64,000 nt of DNA from Glandiceps talaboti (lineage: Eukaryota > Hemichordata > Enteropneusta > Spengelidae): contig NC_135560.1 of assembly GCF_964340395.1 (NCBI RefSeq), positions 13,559,598 to 13,623,597 of the forward strand. The letters are read 5' to 3'. The notes below the pieces were generated by a model. The model saw only the letters and a list, made by a program, of their open reading frames with translations. It was not told the DNA's origin and did not search any database. Below are positions 23,898-54,699 of this stretch, piece by piece. The stretch's first letter is position 1. Each line of letters begins with the position of its first letter. The translations under genes were made by a program, and so were the position numbers.

Positions 23898-24898
23898 GAT
23901 AATCTCCCAGCAGATGAGAGATAAAGCAAACTGTCAATGTAAGTGATCTCTCGCCAATTATAAGATTAGGAATGTTTTAATTTACATAAGATGAGAAGAA
24001 TAGACAAGGCATCTTTATTTAGTCAATAAAGAAAAGAGAGAATTACATACAGCCTCAGACTGCTAGTGGTCTGAGATATAGCTGAGAGCAAAGTAACCAG
24101 GGAAAGAAAAAGAGATAGTTTTAAAACTCAATGAAAGAATTGATCAATATCACACACAAAATAAGTTATATTGCACCACAAAAATTGATCATTCAATCGA
24201 TCAATCATTCAACCAAATAATAAACCAATCAATCAATAAATCAACCGATCGATCAATCAGTTACATGTTCGCTGTCCCCTGTGGTTAGACATGCCCATAA
24301 TTCATAGATGTTGACAGTATCGTAACATAGTATGATAGGCTAAAACTTGCTGCTATTCAATCTACACACATTTCTGGATGAGTTGCTCACGTAGATTTGA
24401 TGTCCCTTCAGAAAAAATTCCAAAAGTCCAAACTTTGCTGTAGTCCTATAAACAAGTGATATATAAAAATTTCCTGTATATTTGATATTAAAGCTATATA
24501 AACATCTACATGTATATGATGAAAAACCAATTCAACTTTCAAAAAACCCACTGACTCTTCAAACCAGAAATATCATTACACAGACAACAGGACATCATAT
24601 GTAATTTCATTGACAAACACTTAAATTCTTCAAATTGAAATTCATGTGTTGGTAAACCATTGTATCGAAATTAACTTTTGTTCCAAACACAAACTGAAGT
24701 GTGCAGTCTAAAATTTCAGGCACAACTTTCAAGTTTGAGCTTTAATAACAAAAGTTAAATTCTATACCACTATTCCATTCTCTGAGAATTGAATATCTGC
24801 CGGTGTGTGTATATTTTGAAACAAAACCATCCATCTAGATATACACACATAGAGTAATACTTTAAATGCACAAACTCATACACTTGCACACCAAACAA

Positions 24899-25228
24899 TA
24901 CACATATATACATACATACGTATACATACATACACACATACATACACACACACACATATACATACATACATACATACACATAAATACATACATACACATA
25001 TACATACATACATACATACACACATATATACACACATATACATACATACATAAATACACATATATACATACACAAATACAAATATATACATACACATATA
25101 CATACATATATATATATACATACACACAAATACACATATATACATACACATATACATACATACATGCATATATACATACATACACACACATACATACACA
25201 CACACACACACACATACACACACACAAG
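24899..25228. repeat. (TACA)n/(CATA)n microsatellite block
   Basis: About 330 bases of ACAT-type tetramers with CA and TATA interruptions. The frames over 100 residues on both strands are repeat artefacts. Confidence 0.95.
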
Positions 25229-28200
25229 GAAGCCAGGTTTGGTTTCACAATACATAGCCAAAACTTATGGAATGAACTGCTGTATGTTGTTGTATAGAGC
25301 TTTATTCACACAGATGTAAGGACAGCACTGTATTTAATGGGTTCAACAGGCAAGGCTGATTGAGACACAGAGCAAGTTCATAAATACATACAATACATAC
25401 AGTAAGTATTTACAGAATGTAATACCATCATCTTTAGATGCATAATGTAAGGTTGTCTAGTCTAGACAAGACAAAATACAGACACATTTACAAACTACAA
25501 ATGGTTTTAAATCAACCACATCTCCAGAACACCCTAAACGGTGAGTAGAATAGTACAGCTGCTAACCATGGCCAAACAGAAATAACTAATCTGAGGCCCA
25601 GTTATTACATAATTATATCCAGGGTTCACATATTCAAATAGGTCAATTGATTTGTCTTTTTATTAATATACCTATGGCATTCATTGTACTTCGTGGTATA
25701 GATACAATGTATGACATGATGGCGCATGACTTTTTCTCACGTGTACAAGTTTGATCGTTTTCTATTGTGTAGCTCTAAGTTTCACAATATGGCATTTTTA
25801 TGTACATTTATGGTAGTTATCTCATGGTAAATGACAGGTGCCAAGTAAATTCATAATGGTTTATAGTGTAGGAGAGAAGAGTGAGAGAGGGTCAAACTGA
25901 TTATGTGTGCACAGATGGGGTTTGTATCCTTTTGCCAAATGAAGTCAGTCAGTGCGACCTGATGTAGTATAAAGTATACGCTACCTCCCCAGCTGCTGTG
26001 TTGCTGTAACTTAACGACATAACAATTACAAATGCACTACATATGAAAAGTAGCTAGAAGGTGGTGATAGTGGTGGGAGGCCCTCAACACTAGGATTGAA
26101 AACTATGCAGCAGTTGAAGAGTTTCACTAAAGCGACAACAGAAGTCAGATCTCAATTATTCTGCTTCTCATTTTCATAAAGAGCTATTCTTCCATGCTAA
26201 CACACTCATGCACTTCGTTACATTACCCCCTTTTTTGACTGTATTTGTTTAACCAATGGGTCAGTACTTGAAATGCAACTTTTCACCACTAGTTAGACAA
26301 ATGATTCCTAAAAAATATATATATAAAGATTTATACATCCTCTTGACCACCTCCATAGAAGTAGTCCACGTCTTTTGTACATGGCTAATGAGGAACATGG
26401 TGATTTAACGAGATTCAACAGACATTTCTCAGGATCAGAAAGCATGTATTTCATTTCAAACCCATGATTATATGGTGTACATCACTGGTGCGATGACTTC
26501 ACTTGCATTCCGTCCACTATCCAATCAACTTGTAATGATATTTTCAAAGGTCCTGTTCAAATTTTAGGATTACAATCAATGTTTTAAGAGCTCTAGAAAA
26601 CATTGGTCCACTGAGAATACAAGAATAATCCTATGTAATCATTATGGCTCCACTGATAAGCCAGCACTAATGTGAAAACCAAGGATTGAAACTCTGGCGT
26701 TTAAAAAAAGGGTTGATGTATGCTATACTGCAAGTGGATAGTGAAGTAAGTTCATCAAGTCACAGATTCAGTGATGTACACAGGTTAAACTAAGATAGCT
26801 GACACAACAATTTGTATCACCTACTTGACAAAAATAAGACTGAAGTCAGCAGTAAATGCATGAAGATTGTTGGTAAGGTAAATTGTTTAATATTTCATAT
26901 ATATGCTCATGTTGGTCACATGCGCAACCTTCGTCACATTACTCTTTTGATAACAGTTTTTCCCTGCTTTGTTTTCAACACAAATTTCACTACACCAAAC
27001 TGCAAACAAGGTTCCTAAGGGTTACTTTTGTTTTTTTTATTCCATGGCTACGTTTGTAGTTCATTCATTTCAAAAACTACATTTTTTTGTTTGAATCTTG
27101 GCTTGTAAGTTATCAAATTGGAGGTCTTTAACTACTGATAACTGGGTCCCTGTGTACTTGACATTACATTTGGTTCACATTTCTTTCGTGTCATGTCAGC
27201 TTTCTAAATGTCATTTCAAGTCAGTTGCTGTTTTGTCAGACTGAACTGCTCAGACATTGCAATTGCACTAAAAAAAAAACACACACACAGACACACACAA
27301 ATAAATGCAAGCTAGCTCACTGTTTTTACCATGTTAAAATATTTTAACACCAAGTCAAATCTGGTCACCAGTGAGGTTTCAATGCGTCTTGACACACAAA
27401 CACAGCAATATGTTCAATCTTTACATACACACTCAAACTTCTGTCAGCATGTTGTCATTTTCAATGCTTACCATTGACAATGTGACATACATTTCACCAT
27501 TAACAGTGAATGTTGATAATATGCCTTCTTTAAAGTTTGCATAGTAGCACGACCAACTACTGAAGTGAATTAGAAAGTTTCTAATGGCCAACCCCCCACC
27601 CCCCATGGTTTAGCCCAGCCAGTTGTGAAAATGTGACATCTCTAGTGCAACACACTAAACATCATGAAACAATAACAATCACTTATTTTTTAGACAGCTG
27701 ACACAAACACAACTTAGCAGAAAGTTTTGGATAATTTTTGTTACACACAATTCTCTATCATAACGTTGTACATCCCTTTGTACTTGCTTGACAAGTACCC
27801 AGAATTCTTTGCTAACGTATAAAACTAGCCTCTTCACTGTGCTGTCGAGATACGTTGTTAGCTGGTTGTACCTCCTAGCCCTTGTAGTCTCTGCTTGTGT
27901 TGCGAAAAATTTCAAACAATTCACATAGCCACACCCCTAAGAGTCGTTATCATGGTTATCCAGCACCCGTAGGGTTAAATTTACATAAAGTATATGTAAA
28001 TAATATGTAAATTGCCATATCATGTAGCATACTGGTTACATATTTACACACTGATTCATGTGAATAACGATAGTCTGACTGGTTGTCATGGTTGAAAGGA
28101 CTGTACACTGTCATCAACAAGGCTATTGGGCAATTTTCAATTCGTTAGTATCAGTTTTGACAACATAATCATCATAAGTGGAGAATACGAAGGCTAGGAG

Positions 28201-29739
28201 ATACGACCAGCTAATGATGTATCTGACAGCGAGGTAAATAGGCTAGCACAAAACAATCACAAGCGGTACTCCAATTTCTGTATCTCAACATGTAGAAATA
28301 CTTGTAAACAATGACTCCTTTGTTCATTGCCTTGCTCTTACATTCTAATACAAGAGAATAACTTTTTAAGAAAATAGAAAAAAAAAGTATTCTTACACAA
28401 AACATGATGTACTGGTAAAACGATAAGATTTCATATTCACGTTTTCGAGTCAAGTTTTTTTTTTATCATTACGGTAAGATTTCAGATTTACTTGGTTCAA
28501 GAAAAACATGTCGAATGACATTGTTCTTGAAAATTGTTGTGTGTATTTTTCCGAGCCAAGAACATAAAGGTTACACTACACAATTTGATGACAGAAGCTC
28601 GGTCATGCTTGTTGGGTGTCGAGAGTTTTAGCCATCTAATAATTTGAAAGCTGAGACAAGAAACACAACTTTGGTATCTTTTTTCAAATATAAAGTACCG
28701 GGTAAAAAGATACTCTCAACCTTGCCTGGTTAATCTGTTCTTATAGTTGCACTTTTTTTTTATATACTGATGTCATGCAAGAAATAATTTATGGACATAC
28801 ACATAAAAACCTTAAAATTCATTTGTCAAAAGACAATGTAAGTGTGGGTTAGATATGATTGGACAGCAGTCTAGGGGGATCATCAATTGATAAAGGCAGT
28901 TTTGTATTGCACATTTAATAACCAGCTATTTCCAAAGGGTCCACTGATGTAGGGGGTGTAAAAGAACGGATTCTACATGGACCTGCATGTATGAATCTTG
29001 CAGTTTAGGCTGAAGCATTTATTGCTTGGTAGTTTGACTTTTTCTCTTTTTTTTTAATTTCTTTTTTTCTTTGTTTTCATTTTTCTTTTTACTTTGGAAC
29101 ATGCCTTTTTAGTAAAACTGTCGCAACAACAACAACAACAAACAAGAATCATTTACAAAGTGTATATAGAATCTTTCTGTATCTATGTATGTATGTCCAG
29201 TTTGATTTCTCTTTTTTGTTTCAATGCTGGAAGACTTTTTAACAACTACCCAACACCAGTACTAATCATGTCCACACAATTGAACTAACACCTGGGCAGC
29301 ACAGGGAAATTTTTTTTTTATCAACTCATATTATAGAAAATAAACAAAACCTACAAAATACAAGCAGCACACATGATCAAAATACAAAATAAACATGACA
29401 CAAGTATTATCTGGCACACATTCAGTGTTTCTAATATCTACAGGAATGCAATAGTATATATATTTCCATCACACAAAAAAGTACAATATATAATCTCTCC
29501 TCCGGTAGGTTTACGTAACAGATTTTGTTACAATTTCTAGTAAAATCCTCCCCACATCTGCACTACTAGATTCTGTACTGTACGGACTCCTTGATATTCA
29601 TTTTACCAGTGTTTTTTTGTAATGAATGGTAAGGTGGTAAAACCCAAACTTCACCAGGTAAACCTGGAGATTCCCAACCAAAGTCATTGTAAATCAACAA
29701 CGTATCATGTAAGGAAAGCTAGGTTAGTTTTACCACATT

Positions 29740-30725
29740 TCCCTTCTCTATTACCGAGATTAGCAGATTTCCCTTCTCTGTTATTGGGGTCCCAGATTTC
29801 CCTTCTCTGTTACTGGGTTCCCCGATTTCCCTACTCTGTTACTGGGTTCCCAAGTTTCTCTTCTCTGTTCCTGGGTTCCCAGATTTCCCTTTTCTGTTAC
29901 TAGGGTTCCCAAGTTCTCCTTTTTTACCCGAGGTCTCAGATTTCTTTTCTCTCTTACTGGGCTCACAGATTTCCCTACTCTATTACTGGTTTCTCAGATT
30001 TCCCTTCTCTATTACTGGTTTCTCAGATTTCCCTTCTCTATTACTGGGTTCTCAGATTTCCCTTCTCTATTACTGGGTTCTCAGATTTCCCTTCTCTATT
30101 ACTGGGTTCTCAGATTTCCCTTCTCTATTACTGGGTTCTCAGATTTCCCTTCTCTATTACTGGGTTCTCAGATTTCCCTTCTCTGTTACTGGGTTCCCAG
30201 ATTTCCCTTCTCTATTACTGGGTTCTCAGATTTCCCTTCTCTATTACTGGGTTCTCAGATTTCCCTTCTCTATTACTGGGTTCCCAGATTTCCCTTCTCT
30301 ATTACTGGGTTCTCAGATTTCCCTTCTCTATTACTGGGTTCTCAGATTTCCCTTCTCTATTACTGGGTTCTCAGATTTCCCTTCTCTGTTACTGGGTTCC
30401 CAGATTTCCCTTCTCTATTACTGGGTTCTCAGATTTCCCTTCTCTATTACTGGGTTCTCAGATTTCCCTTCTCTGTTACTGGGTTCCCAGATTTCCCTTC
30501 TCTATTACTGGTTTCTCAGATTTCCCTTCTCTATTACTGGGTTCTCAGATTTCCCTTCTCTGTTACTGGGTTCCCAGATTTCCCTTCTCTATTACTGGGT
30601 TCTCAGATTTCCCTTCTCTATTACTGGGTTCTCAGATTTCCCTTCTCTATTACTGGGTTCCCAGATTTCCCTTCTCTGTTACTGGGTTCACAGGTTTCCC
30701 TTCTCTGTTATTGGGTTCCCAGATC
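29740..30725. repeat. 29-bp minisatellite, about 33 copies
   Basis: Unit on the plus strand reads CAGATTTCCCTTCTCTATTA followed by CTGGGTTCT. The central copies (about 30000-30700) are nearly identical; both ends are degenerate. Two variants occur: A (CTATTACTGGGTTCT) and B (CTGTTACTGGGTTCC), the two differences being linked. It lies 1-2 kb beyond the MEK stop codon, possibly within the 3' UTR. Confidence 0.95.
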
Positions 30726-31720
30726 ACCTTCCTCCGTTACCAGTGTTCCTAAATTTCCTGCCTCTTGTTCCCGGGGGTTCTCGAATTTCCCTCATCCATT
30801 ACTGGGGGGTGCCCATACATTAGCAAAAACACTGTACAGGTCCTTATTAAATACAATACCAATAACTCCGTTCTTCGACTTCAGATTTCTAGTAAACCAT
30901 TTGTCGTGGAACTCTATGCTCTGCATATTTGAAACCGATTGGACACCGTGGTACTGTGTGACCTCTCACAAGATATGACCTGTGACCGATACTCATACCA
31001 CTGAATCTACACAATGCCACCATATCATAACTTTCCCTCGTAACATCTTTCTACCATCAAAACACAGACATCTTCAACAGAGCTCCAAACATACCTTCAA
31101 TATCTCGCATCTTGTGCATACAATTTTTTCTCTTTCAAGTAAAAAACCTGAGCTTCCTTACAAAAGGGTGTACAAAAATAATAGAACACGCCTGAACATT
31201 TTAAGAGACTTTCATAATTCGAGGAAATACTTTCTGTCTTTCACTACTCTAAAGCAATACAAAAAAAAAAAACTTTTAAAAAGAATAAATAAGTGTCTGT
31301 GCCAGACAAATATCAACTTATACTATTATTTTTGTAACACCCTATCATCACTTGGTTTCAATTTGTAACAGATTGCCGTCACAGTCCATTCTTGTATTGT
31401 GTGCCTCTCAAAGACAGTAGAGGAGAGCAAAATAATTCCAAAAGCAAAATTTCAAGAATTACACTGTACAGTATCAAACTATTATCTCTTTCTGTTTATT
31501 TTTCTTCTGTTATCTTTGTATTATATTATTATCTCCATATACACTCTATGTGACATAGTTTTTTTTTTCTTCTCTTCACGCTACTAGTCAAGTCTATATA
31601 TATATACACACACACATCACACATCCTGGAGTGGCCCATTCATTCATTCATCCATCAATCAATCCCCCTCTTTGACGACGACGGCGACAACAACAACTTG
31701 CTGGTTGGTACTGCTATATT

Positions 31721-48913
<17,193 letters not shown>

Positions 48914-51900
48914 GGCGGCTTGCATAACTTCCAGGACAACTGCTCCTACGACTGCATGTATGCACCGGTGTTAAGACGAATCAGACGTTGCAAAAATTAG
49001 CTAAAATTTTGTCGTAGTGCACTCCGACGTACACCCAAACACAGGATACGGGTCAGTTTGATATCCCATAATACAAAGAAAATTGCAACAGCGCATGCGT
49101 GGGAACTAGGGTAGAAAATGTAGAAAGATGACAGTCATCTATCTATGCTGCAGGATTTCTATAAATAGAAAACTTGACAGGTCTCTGACCGAGATCGCTT
49201 GTTTCAGTGTATGTTGGAAAGGGGATCTATTTCCAGCTTACTTTTTTGTTTTATAATGGTAAAATATCTCTCCTCTTTGAAGATGAATGGCGCACCACTC
49301 CAATCGTTACGGTATGAATCACCGCGTAGTGGAGCGGAAGCTTTGCGCCCTCAGTTTCAGTTCCTCGTGCATATGTCAATGCATAGCTGATTCATCGATG
49401 AGTGGTTAAAAGGGCAGGACAAAACAAACTAGTGACACAAAACATTCTTCTGACGCCGCCTTCCAGTTATCATTAATTCCTTGTAAAACGTGATGTACAT
49501 GCATCCCATAATCATATGATAATACTAATAGTGTAGGTGGCGGTGTACTTGTTGACATTTGGCCTGAGCTCAGAGTCAGTCACCTGTGAGCTTAAAATCG
49601 TTCTATTCAAGGATGGGCATGATACACAACAACGGCGTAGGTATCTACGAATATTAAAAATATACTGTCACCGGTGAACGCTCACAAAAACGATCGTTTA
49701 TGGTCATCCTAGAATAGAATATTAGCTCACAAGCCGGGGGGGGGGGAGGGGCACCTCTGAGACCTCCCAACCCAAACTGTTCTCATTCCAAAACTAAAAA
49801 AAAAGATACCCTTTCTCATACCAACTATATCGCACAATATATAACTATGGATTGCTTTGAAGTGTCCCTTTTGCAAGAACAGGCCTAGAACGTGTTGTGG
49901 TATTATGTCACATGTCTTCATCTCAAGTTGTTATCGCCAAAGGTACTAAATATAATGTAGTGTCAATATGTAAACGTTCTATACGTTAAATGTCGCTGTC
50001 ATGTCATTTTACGGCCGGACTTAGGTTCATTTCATTCTATTTTATTAGATTTTATTTTTCCCTGGTACTTTTTTATTTCTCCACTGATGACTAGTTTTAT
50101 GGGGTTAAAACCTACCCTTTGCGATACCTGTGCACGCTGGAAAGTATACAATTTGTCTTTAAAATCCCCATCCCTGTCTATATGGGAGCCCCGGATTTTA
50201 GTAATGAAATCATCATTTGAACTCATTATTCTCGAAATACTCTTTTAATTTAAATAATTTTGATACATTTCGGTGATAAATTCCGATTGTTCTTTAAAAT
50301 TGGGTTCTAGTACTAGTAGTCTTTCGATTCAAATTACGAACCGCGATCCTAAGGGAGCCTTCAGTATTTACAAGGGGGGGGGGGGAAATTACACATGGTC
50401 TGTTAAATAAAACATGACCCTCGCCCCATTCTCAATTTGAATCAGGGATTGTACTTTGAAATTGGGTTCTAGTAGTCTTTCGATTCAAATTACGAACCGC
50501 GATCCTAGGGGAGCCTTCAGTATTTTACGGGGGGGGGGAATTACACATGGTCTGTTAAATAAAACATGACCCTCCCCCCATTCTCCATTTGAAAAAAAAG
50601 TGACCCTCCCCTTTGCCCCATTTTGTAAAACATGACCCTCCCCATGACAATTGCATATACTGAACGTTAATCAATATTCCCATTATATGTATGTATACAT
50701 ACAAATTAAATCATTTTGACTCTGTATTAGAAAGCAATATTTGTACATATAAAGTGACAAACAGTAAAAGACTGGCTAGTTACATTTCTCGTTTAATAAT
50801 ACACAATCTAGTCAGTGTAACTATACATATATTATACACTTAGCAAATGTTGGCGATTCGACGCATAGGCCTATAGGCCTGCCTTTCGACCTACTTTTTG
50901 CGGACAGAACGTTTACGTGCACCGTTACTTGCAATTGAACACACAGAACAGTTATTTTAATAGATACCCTCTTTAAGCTCCCAAGGAACGAGTAGAATTT
51001 AGAGCGGCTGGGGGGGGGGGGGTGACAGTCTGTTACACGATCAAAGTACGTGATGTTTTCATGGGAGATGTTTGAAATATTGAAGCATTGGTACAGTATA
51101 CTAGGCCTATAGCATGCCTATAATGGAGGAATGGTGATAAGATGTCGAATTTGATGAGTGCTTGTTACCCGTTAACCCGTCCGTTAACCAGCTGCAGTGA
51201 GCACCTCGATCCCCGTCCCATATATGATTTGAATTCTGGAATGTCAAGTTGAGTAGGTACACCGTCGCTGTTGCCTGTACGGAAATATTCAAATTCATTT
51301 TGGGATATCTGAAATTATTTGTATCAGTTTAAATCAATGAATGGAATTCGGATTACGTGTTGTTATCACCAGGTATAGGGGAATTACAGTGGAAGTAAGC
51401 TAAGTACGCCCTCCCATCCCAGTCAAACCATGATCAAGTTCAAACGTATACCCTACACAGGGGCTGTAGTTCAAAGAAGTCACATAAACTGTATACCTAT
51501 ATCACTAATTTCACGTTTATAATTTATATTGATTTGTAATTGTGTGTTTGCCACAGTCTATTCAAGGTAATCAAACATAACTGATGAAGACAGGCTAATA
51601 ACGTATCATAATTTTCATATGGCCCAAAATAGTCTATGTGCTATACGGTCAGTCTGCTCGTCTGCTACTCGATTAAGAATACCCAATATCACTCCGCCCT
51701 CAACGGTCACGATCTTTTGAAAGGATTGGCCGATGGCGGCGTACTGGAATTTGATTCTGTCACAGACAAGTAAGTATTTAATACTTGTCTGTGATTCTGT
51801 GAAAGGTTTAAACATGTACACAATGTGTACTTTGTGAAGCATTTTAAAACCTGATCTAGCTGCAACTGGAGCATTTTTCATCAAATAACTAAAGATATAT

Positions 51901-53700
51901 TCACTCAAAAGAAAAACACAGACATTGTGCCTGTTATTAGTAGACGATTTTATCCATATATATGAAGTGTAGTGACACAGTATTGCTTTTTACGTACAAG
52001 CGACCAGCATGGATGTATTAGGGAGACTCCAGTGAACAGTATATGTGGTTGATTTCCTTTAAGTTGGCAATATCACTGTCAACATGGATGTACATCCATG
52101 CTTTCAACAACTGTAGGTGAAAAAAGTAGTGAGTTGGGGTACAATACAATTGGTACAAAGAAAATGCTACAAAGGATTGAAGACATGCACCATGATTTCG
52201 TGATGTCGACAGCTCAAAACACAAAAGCCGGAAAGTTTCTCGCCACGGAAACAATATCGCATCAGATACACAGAACAGTATATATATGTATAACAAAGAC
52301 TACAGAACTTAAGCTTGGTGTGCTTAGCACTCTAGAACTTGTCGAATTTCTGACAAAACAAAGCAAAGTTGTATCCTCCATCGATAACCACAATGGTTTA
52401 TCTTTTCGTCACAACTTTTGAAACCGATAAGATCTTTTTTCCCCTTTAGAGTTTTTCAATACTGTCATTTATTTATAAGTAGAACCAAGTTTAAGTCAAA
52501 TTTTATGGTGAGTTTCTTTCATAGCAAAACCCATACATTTATGCAAAACTGTGTACTGTATCTACTCTTCGTAGAAATCGTTGACGTTGATTTCCACTGT
52601 TGGTTTAATGGAGTGTACCATACCTTATATATCTGAAGTGGGTGGGGTGGGGGTGGTGTACCGTCACAATGCAAAATGGCAAAACAGCATACCCACTGAG
52701 ACAAACAACGCACGTTCGTACAAATTTTGGAAGTGGTGAATTTTTAAAATAGTCCCTGAAATAAAAAAAATAAAACAGAAGTTTCGGGTTAAGGTTCATT
52801 TTTGATGTTTACAAGACTTTATCGACATTTGAAATGTGCGTAGTTGCAGTCGGAAATTATCAATGCAAAGTCTCGCATGTCTCGCGCGCTGTACTATGAT
52901 GAAATTCGCGCGACAATTCGATGGATCCATCGATAAAAAGTTTGATCAACTAAAACAAACTATTTATAGATATCTGTAGCTGAAGAGGTTTGTACAGTCT
53001 GTTTTACTTACAAAAGCATCAAATACGACCTTCCGCGGACATTTTGAACAAAAGGAAGAGTGTTTTACCACAAAACCTACCCGCACGCGGACGGCAAACA
53101 AAGAATGTGATTGCTGGCGCCTTGTAATTTGTATGCATATGGTACACCAATACACAAATAAGTAGTAGTAATAATATCAACTCGGACCAGGGAAATGAAG
53201 CAACAATTATGGTGACACCCGAGAAGGTTTGAAGTTAAAGTGGTCATATGAATAAGCATTGCGCCATAAAAGAGCATGAAATGTGAAATTTATTCGGATA
53301 TAGTTTACAGTATCAAAACGCTGGCAAAACGGTATGCTTGCGGATATACTTATACATTAGGCCTAATACAAAATTGTGTGGTTCCACCGTTTATGCTCAA
53401 TTTTAGAATAGGTGGGTAGGAAGATTTAAAAAAAAAAATTCTGTGTGTGAGTGTCTAGTTCAGGTTTTCCATTGTTTTCCAAATGGTCTAAGATGTGTTG
53501 CTTATTTCTTCCTATCAGATGCACAACCATTACAGATTGGAAGAACAGCAGTTTAGAGTGCAGTTTCTTTATCCACTACTTCTCGTGAGACTGCACCATT
53601 TTTGCGATTTTATTATTTTTTTCTCGAATACGTAAAAAAAAAGTTTTGGGTCGGCAGTGAAAAGCTAGGTGGGAACGGATAACCGGAACCAAATAATTAT
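48914..53700. other. MEK 5' flank and intergenic DNA
   Basis: The MEK promoter and 5' UTR must begin here, but I saw no decisive TATA or initiator. It holds a G/C-run tandem duplication at 50286-50596, a palindromic segment at about 51754-51797, and several poly-G runs (about 49736, 51009). No convincing coding frame. Confidence 0.55.
50286..50596. repeat. Tandem duplication, two units of about 162 bp
   Basis: Copies begin at 50286 and 50448 and share CGAACCGCGATCCTA, a G run, and ACACATGGTCTGTTAAATAA followed by AACATGACCCTC. High similarity points to a recent duplication. Confidence 0.9.
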
Positions 53701-54224
53701 TTTAGGCCTGATTATCATTTCCATCTCCTGAGAGTGTCGTGGAGGGCTCCCTACTATTGCCGCCAAGCCGACCTCTCTATGAAGAGCGAATCAGGTTGCG
53801 AGATTTTTGTTCGAAACGGGGCAATTGATTCGCTGAGGGACAGAGAAGTAAAGAAGTATACGCTCGAAAACAAAGATGGCAGCCAGTTTTCAGGTAAGAG
53901 TGGCGTCACAATTTTCACCAACTGATATACAAGTTCACAGCCTGTATTTGGAGTTGAAACGATCAACAATGGATGACGAGATCTAGAATACAATGTTGGG
54001 AAAAACTGTACTGGTAAGTATTTTGGTGTGTAATAAATCAAGTTTTCCATGTGCTTTATAGGGTCATCGTCAATCTTCATCATGTGAATTTTACTTTTTA
54101 GCGCCAAATTTGACAGCAGACGACAGATACACCAAATCAAACTTTCAGTCAGTTTTGATGTGGCGTTGTTTGATACTTACGTGTCACCTAAAAAGTCGCA
54201 AAGTTGCATTAATATCAAGCATCA

Positions 54225-54681
54225 TGGAGTTCAAGGAAGCATTACGACTGGCTCTCCGACGATTTGATCTAACATTGGTAACAATCTCCTTAAAAGATCA
54301 ACAAATTAATAAGAGCAAAAGTATTTACAATGGCAACGATGTAGTTGTTGTCTTTCCAACCGGATACGGCAATTCACTTATATTTCAGTTATTGTCATAC
54401 ATTTTTTCTATGAAGAAATTTGGACACTGACCCATGCAGATGCTAGATGTACGGTTCGTGTGGACTTGTAGCTTAGATGCCAGATGACTTGTGATGATGG
54501 CGAGGTACAGTTGTGTATGGTGTCAGGAGACTTTATAGACAATGAAAAAAATGGGAACGTCAACATACTATTTGCGCACTCAGAAGCAATCGTTTCGAGT
54601 AAAAAAGGCCAAGTCATACTGCTAAAACACAGAGAAGAAGTTGTAGTCGTTGCTGTCGATGAAGCCCATTGCTGTGTGTGA
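54225..54681 (+). pseudogene. RecQ-like DNA helicase fragment, decayed
   Basis: From ATG 54225 the frame reads MEFKEALRLALRRFDL, a Q-motif-like LKDQQI, and helicase motif I as FPTGYGNSLIFQLL, stopping at 54428-54430. After an interrupted stretch with a TAG, a second segment (from about 54484) reads CMVSGDFIDNEKNG, ILFAHSEAIVSSKKG and motif II VDEAHCC, then stops. The order (Q motif, Walker A, Walker B/DEAH) and spacing match the first RecA domain of RecQ-family 3'-5' DNA helicases. The invariant Walker A Lys is Asn (GNS for GKS), a linking portion is lost or broken, and nothing follows motif II, so it cannot encode an active helicase. Such RecQ-like fragments are multicopy in some invertebrate genomes. 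Confidence 0.8.
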
Positions 54682-54699
54682 CAAGTGAGTAAAATTGTG

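Larger units (their letters stand above)
23898..31720. other. Spacer between coiled-coil gene and MEK, including probable MEK 3' UTR
   Basis: No convincing exon was found. It contains an ATCA-rich tract at about 24184-24260, the (TACA)n block at 24899-25228, a minus-strand AATAAAGC at about 25301 that could be a distal MEK poly(A) signal, and the minisatellite at about 29740-30725. Remaining open frames are short and lack family resemblance. Confidence 0.6.

Noticed and set aside
24770-25297. Overlapping frames of 115-163 residues on both strands
   Set aside because: Translation of the (TACA)n microsatellite; no non-repeat domain.
27679-27924. 81-residue minus-strand frame with helical-looking composition
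   Set aside because: No splice-site support, no family resemblance and isolated in the MEK 3' region; could be revisited with RNA data.
29622-29966. Frames on both strands with repeated short peptides
   Set aside because: Produced by the 29-bp minisatellite; 29 is not a multiple of three and stops are frequent.
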